Part shown: in pieces, positions 42,400 to 51,733 of the stretch | How the letters are laid out: each line of letters begins with the position of its first letter | Numbering within the stretch: the stretch's first letter is position 1 | Source: Mycobacterium europaeum | GTDB lineage: Bacteria > Actinomycetota > Actinomycetes > Mycobacteriales > Mycobacteriaceae | Assembly: GCF_002102155.1 (NCBI RefSeq) | Contig: NZ_LQOU01000025.1 | Span: 62,001 to 126,000 of the forward strand | Reading direction: 5' to 3' | DNA: 64,000 nt | Translations under genes and position numbers: made by a program | Notes under the pieces: generated by a model | What the model saw: the letters and a program-made list of their open reading frames with translations, nothing else | What the model was told of the DNA's origin: nothing | The model's database searches: none

Positions 42400-43314
42400 T
42401 TAGGCAGGCCTTATGTCGATCAGCACAGGTGCGTGATCGCTGGCGGCCTTGCCCTTGCGCTCGTCGCGGACGATCTGGGCATCCGTGACGCGGTGGGCCA
42501 ATTCCGGGGAGGCGAGGATGAAGTCGATGCGCATGCCCTGCCGTTTCGGGAAGCGCAGCTGGGTGTAGTCCCAGTAGGTGTAGACGCCGGGCCCGGGCGC
42601 GAAAGGCCTTACCACGTCCGAGAATTGGGCGTCGACGATGGCGTCGAACGCGCGGCGCTCCGGCTCGGAGACATGCGTGGCGCCGGCATAGAATTCGGTG
42701 CTCCACACGTCATCGTCGGTCGGGGCGATGTTCCAGTCGCCGGCCAGCGCGATCTGGGCGGTGGGATCGTCGCGCAGCCACCCGGCGGCCGTATCACGCA
42801 GCGCGGCAAGCCACTCCAGCTTGTAGAAGTAATGCGGATCGCCCACCGCGCGGCCGTTGGGCACGTAAAGGCTCCAGACCCGGACCCCGTCGCAGGTGGC
42901 GCCGAGCGCGCGGGCCTCGGCCGTCGCGGCCACCTCCGGCTTGCTGCTCCAGCTGGGCTGGCCGTCGAAGCCGACCTGCACGTCGTCGAGGCCCACCCGG
43001 GAGGCGATCGCCACGCCGTTCCATTGGTTGAAGCCGACGTGCGCCACCTCGTAGCCGAGTTCGAAGAACGGCAGCGCGGGAAATTGGCTGTCGGAGCATT
43101 TGGTCTCCTGCATGGCCAGCACGTCGACGTCGGCGCGGGCCAGCCAGTCGACGACACGGGGCAGGCGGCTGCGAATCGAATTCACGTTCCAGGTGGCCAG
43201 CCGCAGCGGCGATCGCAAGCGCGGCGAAGCCGGGCGCTGCGGGTCGCCGCCATCAGTCAGCGGCGATCGCAAGCGCGGCGAAGCCGGGCGCTGCGGGTCG
43301 CCGCCATCAGTCAT
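42400..43314 (-). CDS. xthA: Exodeoxyribonuclease III with duplicated N-terminal extension
   Basis: 304 residues. EEP-fold AP endonuclease/exonuclease: WNVNSIRSRL, QETKC (metal-binding Glu), GDWNIAPTDDD (Asp/Asn), and SDHAPV (catalytic His). It repairs abasic sites. The core begins RLATWNVNS, as M. tuberculosis XthA begins MRLATWN; here the ATG at 43314, placed 2 nt after the previous stop, is followed by two identical 18-residue units (TDGGDPQRPASPRLRSPL) before RLATW. An in-frame TTG at 43218 in the inner copy could start a protein near normal length. Confidence 0.9.
   Translation of the reverse strand: MTDGGDPQRPASPRLRSPLTDGGDPQRPASPRLRSPLRLATWNVNSIRSRLPRVVDWLARADVDVLAMQETKCSDSQFPALPFFELGYEVAHVGFNQWNGVAIASRVGLDDVQVGFDGQPSWSSKPEVAATAEARALGATCDGVRVWSLYVPNGRAVGDPHYFYKLEWLAALRDTAAGWLRDDPTAQIALAGDWNIAPTDDDVWSTEFYAGATHVSEPERRAFDAIVDAQFSDVVRPFAPGPGVYTYWDYTQLRFPKRQGMRIDFILASPELAHRVTDAQIVRDERKGKAASDHAPVLIDIRPA
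43204..43311. repeat. Two perfect 54-bp tandem repeats inside the 5' end of xthA
   Basis: Units 43204-43257 and 43258-43311 are identical base for base. 54 is a multiple of 3, so the xthA frame is kept. The array sits exactly between the xthA ATG and its first core codon, at the junction with the upstream gene, in the style of MIRU/VNTR insertions in mycobacterial operons. Confidence 0.95.
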
Positions 43315-43316
43315 CG

Positions 43317-44093
43317 CTAGACGGTATCCCAGGCCGGCGAGCGCGCCGGGAAATAGCGGCGGCGATGATGCGCGCGGAAGCCGAGCGCCTCGGCCAGCGC
43401 CATCGACCCGGTGCCGGGCGCGACCAGGTAGCCGCGGGTCGCGCCGCGCGCGGCGGCCCACGCCAACAGCGCTTCGCACGCGGCCGTGGTGGCGTGGTCG
43501 TCGGCGGGGCCCGTCGCCGTCAGGCCCACCCAGCGCGTGCCGTCGGGCGCGTCGGTCACGGCCGCGCGCGCGAGCGCCGTGTCCTCGGGGTCGGCTTCGG
43601 GCGGGGCCGCAGCGGACAGGTCGCGCACCCAGACGCGCTCGGTGTGTTCGGCGTTCAGCCCCGCCGGCGTCGGCAACAGGCGATCCGGAATCATCAGCCG
43701 CGCGGTCAACCCGCGCGCCTCATACCAGGCCGCGATGGCCGCGACGGTTCCGGCGTGCGCCGAAACATCAAGCGGCACGGCGTAATCGACGCCGCCACCG
43801 GCGCGCAGCAGCCAGCCCTCGAGCCAGGCCCGTTCCGCGCCGGGCGCGGCCGCGGCGGCCGCGTGCTCGAGTGCCCGGATCTCGGACGTGCGGACCGGCG
43901 CGTCGGTCAGCACCCGCAGTGCGACCACGTCGCCGGCCGCCACCTCGACGACCGCGCCCGTCTTGGTCCGCACCCGCACCGACGGCTCGACCGCCAGCAG
44001 GTGTCCCACCGCGTCGGTCAGCGGGGGCACCGAACCGGCGGGGCGCCGGTAGCGAAGCGTCACCCGCGTGCCCGGGTCCGGCCACGAGATCAT
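43317..44093 (-). CDS. GNAT-family N-acetyltransferase (Rv0428c-like)
   Basis: 258 residues from [15 protein letters not shown]. An N-terminal SH3-like barrel region (TRVTLRYRRPAGSVPPLTDAVGHLL) precedes a GNAT fold whose acetyl-CoA loop appears as ATRGYLVAPGTGSMALAEALGF. M. tuberculosis Rv0428c is annotated longer, but upstream frame here overlaps def. ATG 44093 shares its A with the def TGA (TGATG). Middle gene of def-GNAT-xthA. Confidence 0.88.
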   Translation of the reverse strand: MISWPDPGTRVTLRYRRPAGSVPPLTDAVGHLLAVEPSVRVRTKTGAVVEVAAGDVVALRVLTDAPVRTSEIRALEHAAAAAAPGAERAWLEGWLLRAGGGVDYAVPLDVSAHAGTVAAIAAWYEARGLTARLMIPDRLLPTPAGLNAEHTERVWVRDLSAAAPPEADPEDTALARAAVTDAPDGTRWVGLTATGPADDHATTAACEALLAWAAARGATRGYLVAPGTGSMALAEALGFRAHHRRRYFPARSPAWDTV

Positions 44094-44686
44094 CAGTGAC
44101 CGAAGGGGTCCGGTCCTTCGCCGGGCATCCACGACAGGCCGGGAACGCCCCACCCGTGCGCCTTGACGGCGCGCTTGGCGCTGCGCGCGTGGCGGCCGAC
44201 GAGGCGGTCCAGGTACAGGAAGCCATCCAGGTGGCCGGTCTCGTGTTGCAGCATGCGCGCGAACAGGCCGGTGCCCTCGAGTTCGACCGGCCGGCCGTCG
44301 GCGTCCAGACCCCTGACCCGCGCCCAGGTGGCGCGGCCGGTGGGAAAGGACTCGCCCGGGACCGACAGGCAACCCTCGTCGTCGGTGTCGGGATCGGGCA
44401 TCGTCTCGGGCACTTCGGAGGTTTCCAGCACCGGGTTGACGACCACGCCGCGGCGGCGGTCGGTCCTGCCGCGGTCGTCGGCGCAGTCGTAGACGAAGAC
44501 CCGCAGCCCGACCCCGATCTGGTTGGCGGCCAGGCCCACTCCGTGCGCGGCGTCCATGGTGTCGTACATGTCGGCGATCAGCTCACGCAGGTCCGCCGGC
44601 AGCGAACCGTCGGCGCCCACGGGCACCGGCTGGGTCGGGGTGTGCAGGACCGGATCGCCGACGATCCGGATCGGTACGACTGCCAT
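44093..44686 (-). CDS. def: Peptide deformylase
   Basis: 197 residues, as in M. tuberculosis. All three motifs are present: [18 protein letters not shown] (Cys metal ligand) and QHETGHLDG (HExxH). It removes the formyl group from nascent N-terminal methionine in the cytosol. ATG 44686; first gene of a coupled run with the acetyltransferase and xthA. A 202-bp region separates it from the divergent Rv0430-like gene. Confidence 0.97.
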   Translation of the reverse strand: MAVVPIRIVGDPVLHTPTQPVPVGADGSLPADLRELIADMYDTMDAAHGVGLAANQIGVGLRVFVYDCADDRGRTDRRRGVVVNPVLETSEVPETMPDPDTDDEGCLSVPGESFPTGRATWARVRGLDADGRPVELEGTGLFARMLQHETGHLDGFLYLDRLVGRHARSAKRAVKAHGWGVPGLSWMPGEGPDPFGH

Positions 44687-44888
44687 GGTCGGCTAAGCTA
44701 CCGCACGCGCGTGCGCGCCCGGGCCGGCGATCGCGGTGCGGGCAATCTGAGCCAATCGGCCGACTCGCGGGTCTGGATGACGGCTTGAGGGTTTGGGCCG
44801 TGGTTCAATATTCGCCGAAACACGCCCTTAGGTAAGTCAAGTCATTAGTGCAGCCGAGAATTCGCCGGAAGGGTCCAGGGGAAGCTAT

Positions 44889-45197
44889 ATGGACAGCGCC
44901 ATGGCGCGGGCAAATCGATCGGGGGACGATGCCGAGATCGCAGATGGGCTCACCCGCCGCGAACACGACATCCTCGCCTTTGAACGTCAGTGGTGGAAAT
45001 TTGCGGGCGTAAAAGAAGAAGCGATCAAAGAGTTGTTCTCGATGTCGGCGACGCGCTACTACCAGGTGCTCAACGCGCTGGTCGACCGCCCCGAGGCGCT
45101 GGCCGCCGACCCGATGCTGGTGAAGCGGTTGCGGCGGCTGCGCGCCAGCCGCCAGAAGGCGCGGGCGGCGCGGCGCCTGGGCTTCGAGGTGACCTGA
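44889..45197 (+). CDS. DUF3263 protein (Rv0430-like)
   Basis: 102 residues, as in M. tuberculosis. Helical DUF3263 core: GLTRREHDILAFERQWWKFA, then LFSMSATRYYQVLNALVDRPEAL, ending in a basic RRLRRLRASRQKARAARRL tail. The helix-turn-helix look of SMSATRYYQVLNAL and the basic end suggest DNA binding, which is inference. ATG 44889. Followed by virR 18 bp later. Confidence 0.92.
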   Translation: MDSAMARANRSGDDAEIADGLTRREHDILAFERQWWKFAGVKEEAIKELFSMSATRYYQVLNALVDRPEALAADPMLVKRLRRLRASRQKARAARRLGFEVT

Positions 45198-45215
45198 CTC
45201 GCTACAGTGGGCTCG

Positions 45216-45692
45216 ATGAAAGAGCGAGTCCCCGACTCCACCGGGCTTCCCCTGCGGGCGATGGTGATGGTGCTGTTGTTCCTGGGGGTCATTTTCCTGT
45301 TGCTCGGCTGGCAGGCGCTGGGCTCGTCCGGCAGCTCCGACGACGACTCGGCGTCGGCGGCCTCCACGTCCTCGGCCACCAGCTCGTCGCCCACGCCGAC
45401 GAGCGCTAAGCCCGCGGCGAACCGCGCCGAAGTGCAGGTCTACAACATCTCCTCGAAAGAGGGCGTGGCCGCCAAGACCAAGGACCAGCTCACCGCCGCC
45501 GGTTTCAACGTCACCAAGGTCGACAACATGACCGTGCCGGACGTCACGGCGACGACGGTGTACTACACCGACGCCGACGACGAGCACGCGACCGCCGACG
45601 CGGTTGGCAAGAGCCTGGGGGCGCCGGTCGAACCGCGCATCCCCGCGCTGAGCGGCGAACCGCCCGGGGTCATCGTCCTCGTTACGGGGTGA
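45216..45692 (+). CDS. virR: VirR-like membrane-anchored LytR_C protein (Rv0431)
   Basis: 158 residues from ATG 45216 (GTG 45207 also possible). A short cytoplasmic head, one membrane helix (about 13-33, AMVMVLLFLGVIFLLLGWQAL), a Ser/Thr/Ala-rich linker and a C-terminal LytR_C domain (AEVQVYNISSKEGVAAKTKD, VDNMTVPDVTATTVYY). In M. tuberculosis VirR affects extracellular vesicle release and envelope remodelling. The gene is followed by sodC with 24 bp between. Confidence 0.92.
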   Translation: MKERVPDSTGLPLRAMVMVLLFLGVIFLLLGWQALGSSGSSDDDSASAASTSSATSSSPTPTSAKPAANRAEVQVYNISSKEGVAAKTKDQLTAAGFNVTKVDNMTVPDVTATTVYYTDADDEHATADAVGKSLGAPVEPRIPALSGEPPGVIVLVTG

Positions 45693-45716
45693 GCCGTCAG
45701 CGGCTAGGCTTCCGCT

Positions 45717-46436
45717 ATGCCTCCGCTCGCTGGTCACCGCACAGTCGCCGTCACCGTTTCCGCGCTCTCCGCAGCCACGTGCGCCGTACTGCTGGGCGCG
45801 TGCTCGTCGCCTCAGCACGCGTCGACCTCACCGGGCACCACGCCGGCCGTGTGGACCGGATCGCCGGCACCGACCGGCACCCCGATACCCGAGGGCGGGC
45901 CCGTCGCCGCGCCGTCGGGCAAGAACATCACCACCCACCTGAAGGCGCCCGACGGCACCGAGGTCGCGACCGCGACGTTCCAGTTCAACAACGGCTACGC
46001 CACCGTCACCATCGAGACGACCGCCAACGGGGTGCTGACGCCCGGCTTCCACGGGGTGCACATCCACAAAACCGGCAAGTGTGAGCCCAACTCCGTCGCC
46101 CCGACCGGTGGCGCGCCGGGCGATTTCCTGTCCGCCGGCGGGCACTTCCAAACGCCCGGTCACACCGCCGAACCCGCCAGCGGTGACCTGACGTCGCTGC
46201 AGGTGCGCAAGGACGGGTCCGGGATGATGATGACCACCACCGACGCGTTCGGCATGGACGACCTGCTGACCGGTGAGAAGACCGCGATCATCATCCACGC
46301 CGGTGCCGACAACTTCGCCAACATCCCGCCGGAGCGGTACAACCAGAGCAACGGAACCCCGGGCCCCGACCAGACGACGATGAGCACCGGTGACGCCGGC
46401 AAGCGGGTCGCGTGCGGTGTGATCGGTGCCGGCTAA
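45717..46436 (+). CDS. sodC: Cu-type superoxide dismutase lipoprotein
   Basis: 239 residues (240 in M. tuberculosis). Lipobox LLGAC with Cys29, then a Pro/Thr linker. SOD core: [13 protein letters not shown] (copper-site histidines and disulfide Cys), [22 protein letters not shown] and [11 protein letters not shown]. Exported and lipid-anchored, dismutating superoxide from outside. ATG 45717. The next gene starts inside its 3' end (11-bp overlap). Confidence 0.96.
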   Translation: MPPLAGHRTVAVTVSALSAATCAVLLGACSSPQHASTSPGTTPAVWTGSPAPTGTPIPEGGPVAAPSGKNITTHLKAPDGTEVATATFQFNNGYATVTIETTANGVLTPGFHGVHIHKTGKCEPNSVAPTGGAPGDFLSAGGHFQTPGHTAEPASGDLTSLQVRKDGSGMMMTTTDAFGMDDLLTGEKTAIIIHAGADNFANIPPERYNQSNGTPGPDQTTMSTGDAGKRVACGVIGAG

Positions 46437-47556
46437 CCGAGATAACGCGCGCATCGACTTCGCCCGTTCTCCGCGGCCGACCCTGGGCGTGGAGTGGGAG
46501 TTCGCGCTCGTCGACGCGCAGACCCGCGACCTGAGCAACGAGGCCACGGCGGTGATCGCCGAGATCGGCGAAAACCCGCGCGTGCACAAGGAGTTGCTGC
46601 GCAACACGGTCGAGGTGGTCAGCGGGGTGTGCGCTTCCACCGGGGAGGCGATGGACGATCTGCGGCAGACGCTGGGGCCCGCGCACCGGATCGTCCGGGA
46701 CCGGGGCATGGAGCTGTTCAGTGCCGGCGCCCACCCGTTCGCGCAGTGGTCGACCCAGAAGCTCACCGACGCGCCCCGCTACGCCGAACTGATCAAGCGC
46801 ACCCAGTGGTGGGGCCGGCAGATGTTGATCTGGGGCGTGCACGTGCACGTCGGAATCTCCTCGGCGCACAAGGTGATGCCGATCATGACGTCGCTGCTGA
46901 AGTACTACCCGCACCTGCTGGCGCTGTCGGCATCCTCGCCGTGGTGGACCGGTGTGGACACCGGCTACGCCAGCAACCGCGCGATGATGTTCCAGCAGTT
47001 GCCCACCGCCGGCCTGCCGTTCCAGTTCCAGACCTGGGCGGAGTTCGAAGGGTTCGTCTACGACCAGAAGAAGACCGGCATCATCGATCACGTCGACGAA
47101 GTCCGTTGGGACATCAGGCCTTCGCCGCACCTGGGCACCCTCGAGGTGCGGGTCTGCGACGGCGTGTCCAACCTGCGCGAGCTGGGCGCGCTGGTCGCGT
47201 TGACGCATTGCCTGGTGGTGGACCTGGACCGCAGGCTGGAGGCCGGCGAGACGTTGCCGACCATGCCGCCGTGGCACAACCAGGAGAACAAGTGGCGCGC
47301 CGCCCGCTACGGGCTGGACGCGATCATCATCCAGGACGCCGATAGCAACGAGCGGCTGGTCACCGAGGATCTCGACGACGTGCTGAACCGGCTGGAGCCC
47401 GTCGCCAAGTCGCTCGGTTGCGTCGACGAGCTGGCCGCGGTGGCCGAGATCCCCAGGCTCGGCGCGTCCTATCAGCGGCAGCGCCGGGTCGCCGAGGAAC
47501 ACGACGGCGACCTGGGGGCCGTCGTCGACGCGCTGGTGGCCGAGTTGGAAATCTGA
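46426..47556 (+). CDS. ybdK: Carboxylate-amine ligase, YbdK/GCS2 type (Rv0433-like)
   Basis: 376 residues, as Rv0433. The GCS2 fold is clear: [12 protein letters not shown] at the N-terminus, [25 protein letters not shown] and [12 protein letters not shown]. It belongs to the weak glutamate-cysteine ligase-like group whose role in mycobacteria, which lack glutathione, is not settled. GTG 46426 overlaps sodC; the TGA shares its A with the ATG of the next gene (TGATG). Confidence 0.92.
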   Translation: MPANRDNARIDFARSPRPTLGVEWEFALVDAQTRDLSNEATAVIAEIGENPRVHKELLRNTVEVVSGVCASTGEAMDDLRQTLGPAHRIVRDRGMELFSAGAHPFAQWSTQKLTDAPRYAELIKRTQWWGRQMLIWGVHVHVGISSAHKVMPIMTSLLKYYPHLLALSASSPWWTGVDTGYASNRAMMFQQLPTAGLPFQFQTWAEFEGFVYDQKKTGIIDHVDEVRWDIRPSPHLGTLEVRVCDGVSNLRELGALVALTHCLVVDLDRRLEAGETLPTMPPWHNQENKWRAARYGLDAIIIQDADSNERLVTEDLDDVLNRLEPVAKSLGCVDELAAVAEIPRLGASYQRQRRVAEEHDGDLGAVVDALVAELEI

Positions 47557-48194
47557 TGTTCGAACCCCTCGAGTTGGCGATGTTTCCGCTGGAGTCGGCG
47601 CTGCTGCCCGACCAGGAGCTGCCGTTGCGCATCTTCGAGCCGCGCTACGGCGCGCTGGTGCGGCACTGCCTGGACACCGGGGACCCGTTCGGCGTGGTGC
47701 TGATCGCCCGGGGCCGCGAGGTCGGCGGCGGCGAATCCCGTTGTGATGTCGGGGTGTTGTCCCGGATCACCGAATGCGTCGAGCACGGCGCGGGCCGGTA
47801 CTCGATGCGCTGCCGGACCGGGGAGCGGATCAAGGTCTCCGAATGGCTGCCCGACGATCCCTACCCGCGGGCCGCCGTGACGCTGTGGCCCGACGAGCCG
47901 GGCGATCCGGTCACCCCCGCCCAGCTGCTCGAGGTCGAGGACCGGGTGATGGCCCTGTTCGAGCGGATCGCCGACGCGCGCGGGGTGAGCCTGCCCGACC
48001 GCGCGGCGCTGCTGGGCGAGCACGCCGGCGGTGATCCCGGGCAACGTTTGTGGGACTTGGCTTCTCGCATCCCCATCGGCACGGCCGACCGGTACTCGGT
48101 GCTGGCGGCGCCGTCGGCCGCCGCGCGCCTGGCCGCGGTCCGCGATGCCGTGGCCGCGGTCGCCGAGGTGGTTGAGTTCCAGCTCTCCGAATAG
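47556..48194 (+). CDS. LON substrate-binding-domain protein (Rv0434-like)
   Basis: 212 residues (217 in M. tuberculosis). Only the N-terminal LON domain is present: LAMFPLESALLPDQELPLRI and FEPRYGALVRHCL, followed by a helical end. There is no ATPase or protease domain, and no Walker motif. Stand-alone LON proteins may be adaptors. Coupled to the ybdK-like gene by TGATG at 47554-47558. Exact role unknown. Confidence 0.9.
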   Translation: MFEPLELAMFPLESALLPDQELPLRIFEPRYGALVRHCLDTGDPFGVVLIARGREVGGGESRCDVGVLSRITECVEHGAGRYSMRCRTGERIKVSEWLPDDPYPRAAVTLWPDEPGDPVTPAQLLEVEDRVMALFERIADARGVSLPDRAALLGEHAGGDPGQRLWDLASRIPIGTADRYSVLAAPSAAARLAAVRDAVAAVAEVVEFQLSE

Positions 48195-48215
48195 GACTGT
48201 GCGACAGGGGTTCAG

Positions 48216-49238
48216 ATGAAGGTACAGCTGCAGGTCAATGGTTCACCGGTGGATGCCGCGGCCAGTGCCGCCGACATCGCCGCGACGGGCGCCGACGGCC
48301 TGTTCACCTTCGAGGGCCAGCACGACGTCTTCTTCCCCCTGCTCATCGCCGCCGGCGCGACCGACCTCGGGCTGATGACCAACGTGGCGGTCGCCCCGCC
48401 GCGCAGCCCGCTGCACCTGGCCCACGCCGCCTACGACCTGCAACTGTACAGCGGTGGCCGGTTCCGGCTGGGGCTCGGCTCGCAGGTGCAGGCCCACATC
48501 GAAAAGCGTTACGGCAGTAGGTGGGCGAAGCCGGCCAAGCTGATGGCCGAAACCGTGCGCGCGATCAAGGCCATCTTCGCCGCCTGGGAAGGGCAGGACC
48601 GCCTGGACTTTCGCGGCGAGTTCTTCACCCACACCATCATGGCGCCGAACTTCAACCCCGGGCCCAACCCGTTCGGGCCGCCGCCGGTGCTGCTGGGCGC
48701 ACTGGGCCCGGTGATGACGCGCACCGCCGCGGAGGTGGCCGACGGGCTGCTGGTGATGCCGTTCAACAGCGCCCGCCACTTCGCCGAACGCACCGTCCCG
48801 GCGGTCGCCGAGGGGCTGCGCCGCGCGGGCCGGACCCCCGACGGATTCCAGATCATCGCCCAGGCGATGGTCGCCGTCGGCCGCGACCAGGCCGACCTGG
48901 CGGCCGCGATCGACGGTGTGGCGGCGCTGATTTCGTTCTACGGCTCCACCCCGGCCTACCTGCCCGTGCTGGAGGCCGAGGGGTGGGCCGACATCCAGCC
49001 CGAGCTCAACGCGCTGTCCAAACAGGGCCGGTTCGCCGAGATGCGGCGGCTGATCGGCGACGAGGTGGTGGCGCGGATCGGGATCGTCGGCACCCCCGAG
49101 GAGTGCGCGCGGCAGATCGCCGAACGGTTCGGCGAGCACGCGGCGGAGGTGTGCTGCTACTTCCCGGGCTACACGCCGCGCGCGGCGGACGTCGCCGACC
49201 TGATCGGCGCCCTGCACCGGGCACCCGTCCTGCGATGA
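48216..49238 (+). CDS. LLM-class F420-dependent oxidoreductase (TIGR03617-like)
   Basis: 340 residues. LLM barrel: FTFEGQHDVFFPLL, LYSGGRFRLGLGSQVQAHIE, PPVLLGALGPVMTRTAAEVAD, then an active-site helical end. The family is probably F420-dependent, with Fgd1 supplying F420H2. ATG 48216. Its TGA overlaps the ATG of the crotonase gene (ATGA), so the two act in one pathway or at least in one transcript. Substrate unknown, possibly an acyl or terpenoid compound. Confidence 0.88.
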   Translation: MKVQLQVNGSPVDAAASAADIAATGADGLFTFEGQHDVFFPLLIAAGATDLGLMTNVAVAPPRSPLHLAHAAYDLQLYSGGRFRLGLGSQVQAHIEKRYGSRWAKPAKLMAETVRAIKAIFAAWEGQDRLDFRGEFFTHTIMAPNFNPGPNPFGPPPVLLGALGPVMTRTAAEVADGLLVMPFNSARHFAERTVPAVAEGLRRAGRTPDGFQIIAQAMVAVGRDQADLAAAIDGVAALISFYGSTPAYLPVLEAEGWADIQPELNALSKQGRFAEMRRLIGDEVVARIGIVGTPEECARQIAERFGEHAAEVCCYFPGYTPRAADVADLIGALHRAPVLR

Positions 49239-50047
49239 GCCCCGACGTGGCGGTCGACGTCGACGCGGGCGTGGCGGTGCTCACGCTCAATCGGCCCGAG
49301 CGGCTCAACGCCTACACCGCCGAGATGGGCGCGCTGCTGAGCCGGGCGTACTCCGACTGCGACGGCGACGACGAGGTCCGGGCCGTCGTCGTGACCGGGG
49401 CGGGCGACGCCTTCTGCGCCGGCGCGGACTTCTCCGGCGATGCCGGCCCGTTCGACACCCCGGCCGACGGGTTCTCGGCGTCACCGATCACCCCGGCCGC
49501 GTTCGAGTTGCGCAAGCCGGTGATCGCGGCCGTCAACGGGCACGCGATCGGCATCGGGCTGACCATCGCGTTGCAGGCCGACCTGCGCATCGTCGCCGAA
49601 GACGCGAAATACGGTGTGGTGCAGGTGCGCCGGGGCGTGCTGCCCGATTGCATGTCGCACTGGACGTTGGCGCAGCTGACCACGCTGGGGGTGGCCGCGG
49701 ACATCTTGCTGACCGGGCGTACCTTCGGCGGGGCCGAGGCGGTGGCGCTCGGCATCGCCAACCGGGCGCTGCCCGCCGGGCAGGTGCTCGACCACGCGGT
49801 CGGGGTGGCCCGCGACATCGCGGTCAACGTCGCGCCGATGTCGGCGGCGCTGAGCAAGCGGCTGCTGTGGGACACCGCGATCAACAACTACAGCCCGCGG
49901 CAGGTCGCCGCGCTGGAAACGCGGCTGCACCATCGCGTGATGGGCAGCGCCGACGCGCGCGAGGGGGTGGCCGCGTTCCTCGAGCGCCGGCCCCCGTTGT
50001 TCACGTCGCGGCTGTCCCGCGAGTGGACCCCGCTGCCCGAGCCGTGA
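49235..50047 (+). CDS. Enoyl-CoA hydratase/isomerase (crotonase) family protein
   Basis: 270 residues. Crotonase oxyanion-hole segments: GDAFCAGADFSG and NGHAIGIGLTIALQADLRI. It acts on acyl-CoA thioesters; hydration versus isomerisation cannot be told from this. ATG 49235 overlaps the LLM stop. The last 47 bp (50001-50047) overlap the convergent SDR gene, so both C-termini are encoded by the same DNA. Confidence 0.92.
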   Translation: MSPDVAVDVDAGVAVLTLNRPERLNAYTAEMGALLSRAYSDCDGDDEVRAVVVTGAGDAFCAGADFSGDAGPFDTPADGFSASPITPAAFELRKPVIAAVNGHAIGIGLTIALQADLRIVAEDAKYGVVQVRRGVLPDCMSHWTLAQLTTLGVAADILLTGRTFGGAEAVALGIANRALPAGQVLDHAVGVARDIAVNVAPMSAALSKRLLWDTAINNYSPRQVAALETRLHHRVMGSADAREGVAAFLERRPPLFTSRLSREWTPLPEP

Positions 50048-50930
50048 ACTCCTCGGAGAGCTCCCACCACCGCGCCGCCCGCTGCTCGTCGCGGGCGTAG
50101 GGCGCCGCCCTGTCGCTGACCCCGCAGTCTTCGAGATACAGCCCGCCGCGGTCGGCGAGCTCCGGGCTCACGGCGGCCCACACCTGGGTCGCCGCACCGC
50201 GGTCGGGCGTGGTGACGTCGAGCCGCTCGCCGGTCGGTGTGCGCAGCCGCGAGAAATCCGCACGCGACATGTGCCGCGCCAGCGACGTCGCCACCGTGCC
50301 GGGATGGACCGCATACGTGCGAACTCCCTTGTCGCGCAGGCGGCGGTCGGCCGCCACGGCGTGCAGGATGTTCGCCGTTTTCGAGGCGCCGTACGCGGCG
50401 AACTTGTCGTATTCGCGGCGCTCCCAGTGGGGATCGTCGAAGTCGACGTCGCCGAGCACGTGGCCCGCGGACGACAGGTTGACGATGCGGGCCCCGCCGG
50501 CGGCGGCGAGTTGCGGAACCAGCAGCCGGGTGAGCTCGAAGTGCCCGAAATGGTTGGTGCCGGTCTGCATCTCGAAGCCGTCGCGCGTCCTGCCGAACGG
50601 GGTGAACATCACCCCGGCGTTGTTCATCAGCACGTCGACCGCCGGGGCGATCTCGCGGATGGCGGCCGCCGCCGCCCGCACGGCCGCCAGCGAGGTCAGG
50701 TCGAGCCCGACGGTCGAGGTGTGTGCGCGCGGCACTTCCGCGGCGATCCACTGGGCCGCCTCGGCCAGCGCCGCCGGGTTGCGCGCGGCCAGGACGACGT
50801 GGGCGCCCGCGGCGGCCAGCGCCCGGGCCGACTCGCGCCCCAGCCCGGACGACGCGCCGGTGATCACGCAGACCTTGCCGGACAGGCCGATTCCCTCGAC
50901 GATGTCCAGCGCGGTCGGATGCTCGCTCAT
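50001..50930 (-). CDS. Short-chain dehydrogenase/reductase
   Basis: 309 residues from MSEHPTALDIVEG. Classical SDR: TGASSGLGRESARALA cofactor loop, NNAGVM, and catalytic YGASKTANIL (Tyr-xxx-Lys). Resembles retinol-dehydrogenase-like SDRs. ATG 50930 overlaps the TGA of the DUF2867 gene upstream (ATGA). GTG 50948 would extend into that gene. It also resembles the Rv0439c homologue later in the window. Substrate unknown. Confidence 0.92.
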   Translation of the reverse strand: MSEHPTALDIVEGIGLSGKVCVITGASSGLGRESARALAAAGAHVVLAARNPAALAEAAQWIAAEVPRAHTSTVGLDLTSLAAVRAAAAAIREIAPAVDVLMNNAGVMFTPFGRTRDGFEMQTGTNHFGHFELTRLLVPQLAAAGGARIVNLSSAGHVLGDVDFDDPHWERREYDKFAAYGASKTANILHAVAADRRLRDKGVRTYAVHPGTVATSLARHMSRADFSRLRTPTGERLDVTTPDRGAATQVWAAVSPELADRGGLYLEDCGVSDRAAPYARDEQRAARWWELSEEFTARAAGSTRGTAAT

Positions 50931-51712
50931 GCCGGAATACGTTGCCACACCGCGGCCCGGGCCAGCAGCCGCGGCGCCACCACCCTGTGCAGCGGGCCGA
51001 CGACGGCCCAGACCGTGCGGGCGGTGACCCGGTGGCGGTACTGCACGCGAGTGGTGAGGCTGGCCCGCCGATCGTGCTCGCGCCGCAGCGTCAGCTCGCC
51101 GCGCATCAGCGGCCCCCGCGCGGTCAGCACGAGTTCGTCGTGATCCGAGCGCACGATCGTCCAGCCGATGAGGTGATCCGCCGACGAAGCTGGCCCGAGG
51201 TCAAACCTCAGCACGTGGCGGTGGATCCACCAGACCGCGCCCCCGCCCGGCGCATCCCTGAGGGCGTCGCGGAAGGTCTCCTCGGCGGTGCGTGAGTCTC
51301 CTTGCGGGAGGGGGACTTCGAAGACGTCGGTGTAGTCGGCCCGCTGGGCGGCCCTCGCGATGCGGTTGAGCGTCCACCGCGTGACGACGCGGTGACCGCC
51401 CGTGCCGATGACCAGCGCCCGGTAGGCGTTGCCGTACACGCCCGGGAAGGCCGCCCAGGTGGCCGCGCGCACCCGGCTGCGGCCCGCGCCGGCTCCCTCC
51501 AGCTCGAACACCCACCGGTACACGGCGAAGGGGTGCCGGCCCTTCAGCGCGAACCGCTCCGGCGCGCGCGCCTCGTCCAGCGTGAAGCCGGCCGGCACGG
51601 TCGACGGATCGCCCGGGTCCCGGCACAGCACCTGAAGCAGCGCCGACCACGTGTCGTCACGATTCGCGTCGACGGTTATGGCATGCTCATCGATATAGGG
51701 TAATCGTTCCAT
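50927..51712 (-). CDS. DUF2867 domain protein
   Basis: 261 residues from MERLPYIDEHAITVDANRDD. The C-terminal region PHRVVAPRLLARAAVWQRI and the preceding SSADHLIGWTIVRSDHDELVLTARG fit the DUF2867 pattern, a START-like fold often found with SDRs. Function unknown. It is divergent from a TetR gene with only 21 bp between the starts, so it and the SDR are probable TetR targets. Confidence 0.82.
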   Translation of the reverse strand: MERLPYIDEHAITVDANRDDTWSALLQVLCRDPGDPSTVPAGFTLDEARAPERFALKGRHPFAVYRWVFELEGAGAGRSRVRAATWAAFPGVYGNAYRALVIGTGGHRVVTRWTLNRIARAAQRADYTDVFEVPLPQGDSRTAEETFRDALRDAPGGGAVWWIHRHVLRFDLGPASSADHLIGWTIVRSDHDELVLTARGPLMRGELTLRREHDRRASLTTRVQYRHRVTARTVWAVVGPLHRVVAPRLLARAAVWQRIPA

Positions 51713-51724
51713 ATAGAAGGAATG
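51709..51724. promoter_or_regulatory. Candidate TetR operator in a 21-bp divergent gap
   Basis: TTCCATATAGAAGGAA lies across the start of the DUF2867 gene; 12 of 16 positions are symmetric, with perfect TTCC/GGAA ends. The gap between the divergent genes is too short to hold two separate promoters and operators, so one bound dimer could control both. Coordinates of the dyad edges are approximate by one base. Confidence 0.5.
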
Positions 51725-51733
51725 TACTAGATC

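Noticed and set aside
43204-43311. CRISPR-like repeats
   Set aside because: Only two units, directly adjoining without spacers, and inside a reading frame.
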